NCBI RefSeq assembly: GCF_048553715.1
Contig: NZ_JBLZNC010000004.1
Coordinates: 186,001 to 250,000 of the forward strand
Origin: Sagittula sp048553715
GTDB lineage: Bacteria > Pseudomonadota > Alphaproteobacteria > Rhodobacterales > Rhodobacteraceae
Direction: 5' to 3'
Length of the DNA: 64,000 bases
Below, in pieces: positions 62,673 through 64,000 of the stretch (positions are counted from its first letter, which is position 1; the number at the start of each line of letters is the position of its first letter). The translations under genes and the position numbers were made by a program. The notes below the pieces were generated by a model. The model had not been told where the DNA came from and did not search any database. It was given only the letters and a program-made list of their open reading frames with translations.

Positions 62673-63239
62673 ATGAACCAGATGATCGCCAAAACAGGCA
62701 TGGACAAGCGCATCGCCGAGATCGTGGCTCCGGTGATCGAAGACATGGGATTCGAGCTGATCCGCCTGCGTCTGCAGGGCGGGGAGACACCCCTGTTGCA
62801 GATCATGGCGGAACGCCCCGGCGGCGGGATCCACGTCGATGAATGCGCCGAGATCTCCACCGCCGTGTCTGCCGTGCTCGACGTCGAAGACCCTATTTCC
62901 GACCAGTACACCCTCGAGGTGGGCAGCCCCGGCATCGACCGTCCGCTCACCCGTCTCAAGGATTTCGACACCTACGAAGGCTATGAGGCCAAGATCGAGA
63001 CCGCCGAGATGATCGACGGGCGCAAACGCTTTCGCGGTGTGCTCGCCGGTGTGGAAAACGGCGAGGTGCTGATCAACCTCGACGAGGGGACCATCGGTCT
63101 GCAATTCGACTGGCTGGCCGACGCCAAGCTGGTCATGACCGACGAACTGGTCCGAGAAATGCTCAAGGCCCGCAAGGCCAGCGCTATTGACGAAACCAAA
63201 TACGACGACATCGAGGCCGAGGGGCCCGAGGAGGAGTAA
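62673..63239 (+). CDS. rimP: Ribosome maturation factor RimP
   Basis: The 188-residue protein has the RimP N-terminal domain (IAEIVAPVIEDMGFELIRLR, with VGSPGIDRPL near 90) and a C-terminal SH3-like barrel with an acidic tail. It helps 30S assembly at S12 and S7 binding. It is translated from ATG 62673, after a hairpin leader, and nusA starts 3 bp after its stop. This is the standard rimP-nusA order. Confidence 0.95.
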   Translation: MNQMIAKTGMDKRIAEIVAPVIEDMGFELIRLRLQGGETPLLQIMAERPGGGIHVDECAEISTAVSAVLDVEDPISDQYTLEVGSPGIDRPLTRLKDFDTYEGYEAKIETAEMIDGRKRFRGVLAGVENGEVLINLDEGTIGLQFDWLADAKLVMTDELVREMLKARKASAIDETKYDDIEAEGPEEE

Positions 63240-63242
63240 GAG

Positions 63243-64000
63243 ATGGCAATCACATCCGCCAACCAGTTGGAGCTCCTGCAGACGGCCGAAGCCGTCGCGC
63301 GCGAGAAGATGATCGACCCGGGTCTGGTCGTGGAGGCGATGGAAGAATCGCTCGCCCGCGCGGCCAAATCCCGCTACGGCGCAGAGATGGACATTCGCGT
63401 CTCGATCGACCGCAAGACCGGTCGCGCGACCTTCACCCGGGTGCGCACCGTGGTCGAGGAAGAAGAGCTCGAAAACTATCAGGCGGAAATGACCGTCCAG
63501 CAGGCTAAGCAATACATGGCCGACCCGCAGATCGGCGACACCTACGTCGAAGAGGTCCCGCCGGTGGAGCTGGGCCGGATCGCGGCGCAGTCGGCCAAGC
63601 AGGTCATCCTGCAAAAGGTCCGCGAAGCAGAACGTGACCGCCAGTACGACGAATTCAAGGATCGCGCCGGCACCATCATCAATGGTCTGGTCAAGCGCGA
63701 GGAATACGGCAACGTCATCGTCGACGTGGGCCGTGGCGAAGGCATCCTGCGCCGCAACGAAAAGATCGGCCGCGAGGCGTATCGCCCCGGTGACCGCATC
63801 CGCTGCTACATCAAGGACGTGCGCCGCGAGACCCGTGGCCCGCAGATCTTCTTGTCGCGCACCGACCCGCAGTTCATGGCAGAGCTGTTCAAGATGGAAG
63901 TGCCGGAAATCTATGACGGCATCATCGAGATCAAGGCCGTGGCCCGTGACCCCGGTTCGCGCGCAAAGATCGGCGTGATCTCTTATGACGGCGGCATCGA
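63243..64000 (+). CDS. nusA: Transcription termination/antitermination factor NusA, 3' part outside window
   Basis: At least 252 codons are open to the window edge. The N-terminal domain (ANQLELLQTAEAVAREKMID) binds RNA polymerase, and the S1 domain (RAGTIINGLVKREEYGNVIV) follows from about residue 140. Then come the beginnings of the KH domains (VPEIYDGIIEIKAVARDPG, SRAKIGV). NusA shapes pausing, termination and antitermination. It lies 3 bp after rimP in one operon. infB is expected downstream but not seen. Confidence 0.95.
   Translation, partial: MAITSANQLELLQTAEAVAREKMIDPGLVVEAMEESLARAAKSRYGAEMDIRVSIDRKTGRATFTRVRTVVEEEELENYQAEMTVQQAKQYMADPQIGDTYVEEVPPVELGRIAAQSAKQVILQKVREAERDRQYDEFKDRAGTIINGLVKREEYGNVIVDVGRGEGILRRNEKIGREAYRPGDRIRCYIKDVRRETRGPQIFLSRTDPQFMAELFKMEVPEIYDGIIEIKAVARDPGSRAKIGVISYDGGI

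Overview
The window reads as chromosome of an alphaproteobacterium of the Rhodobacteraceae (Roseobacter-type). Supporting this are the str operon (rpsL-rpsG-fusA-tuf), an lptC-lptA-lptB-hpf-ptsN cluster with no rpoN, the argJ/parvulin/secA order, the family-typical GT14-like, sulfotransferase and GT2 surface-polysaccharide genes, and high-GC codon use. No database search was possible. Names rest on motifs and family knowledge.

Layout. 1-722: a glycosyltransferase cut by the window start. 809-5538: the str operon with its own promoter and terminator. 5714-6573: three tandem genes for identical 70-residue secreted peptides. 7014-7089: tRNA-Trp. 7212-7901: an undecaprenyl-phosphate sugar transferase. 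8735-12614: RNase D, the LPS transport genes lptC-lptA-lptB, then hpf and ptsN. 12662-22182: a surface-carbohydrate region with a two-domain sulfotransferase, four glycosyltransferases, galU, cysQ and an ABC-2 permease. 22216-33664: an SH3 protein, alkB, dnaK-dnaJ, a DedA protein, radC, an OmpA/substrate-binding fusion, mutT, argJ and a parvulin. 33836-36595: secA.

From about 36.6 to 58.8 kb a 22-kb island interrupts the core. It lies directly after the secA stop codon and is flanked by an 85-bp direct repeat (80/85 identical). It encodes a Tn7-like transposition machine: TnsA, TnsB, TnsC and a long, TnsD-like TniQ. The set is split into two operons (tnsA-tnsB and tnsC-tniQ), each closed by its own terminator, with about 10 kb of cargo between them. 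A 15-bp motif (GGGACRAACTTNNCC) is clustered at both island ends and is a good candidate for the TnsB-binding site. Cargo includes a PHP-domain ATPase with a small overlapping partner, a HIT protein, a PP1-like phosphatase, a MerR-controlled metal operon (transglutaminase-like protein, CDF exporter, isoprenylcysteine-methyltransferase-like protein), a HEPN plus PD-(D/E)XK double-nuclease candidate, an Mrr-like nuclease with an AbiJ-like N-terminus, and several unknowns. It looks like a defence and metal-resistance load on a Tn7-like element that may use the 3' end of secA as its attachment site.

After the island the core resumes with a ROK-type regulator, a small unknown gene, phosphoglucomutase, and rimP-nusA, which has a promoter and an attenuator-like hairpin in its leader. 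nusA runs off the window end.
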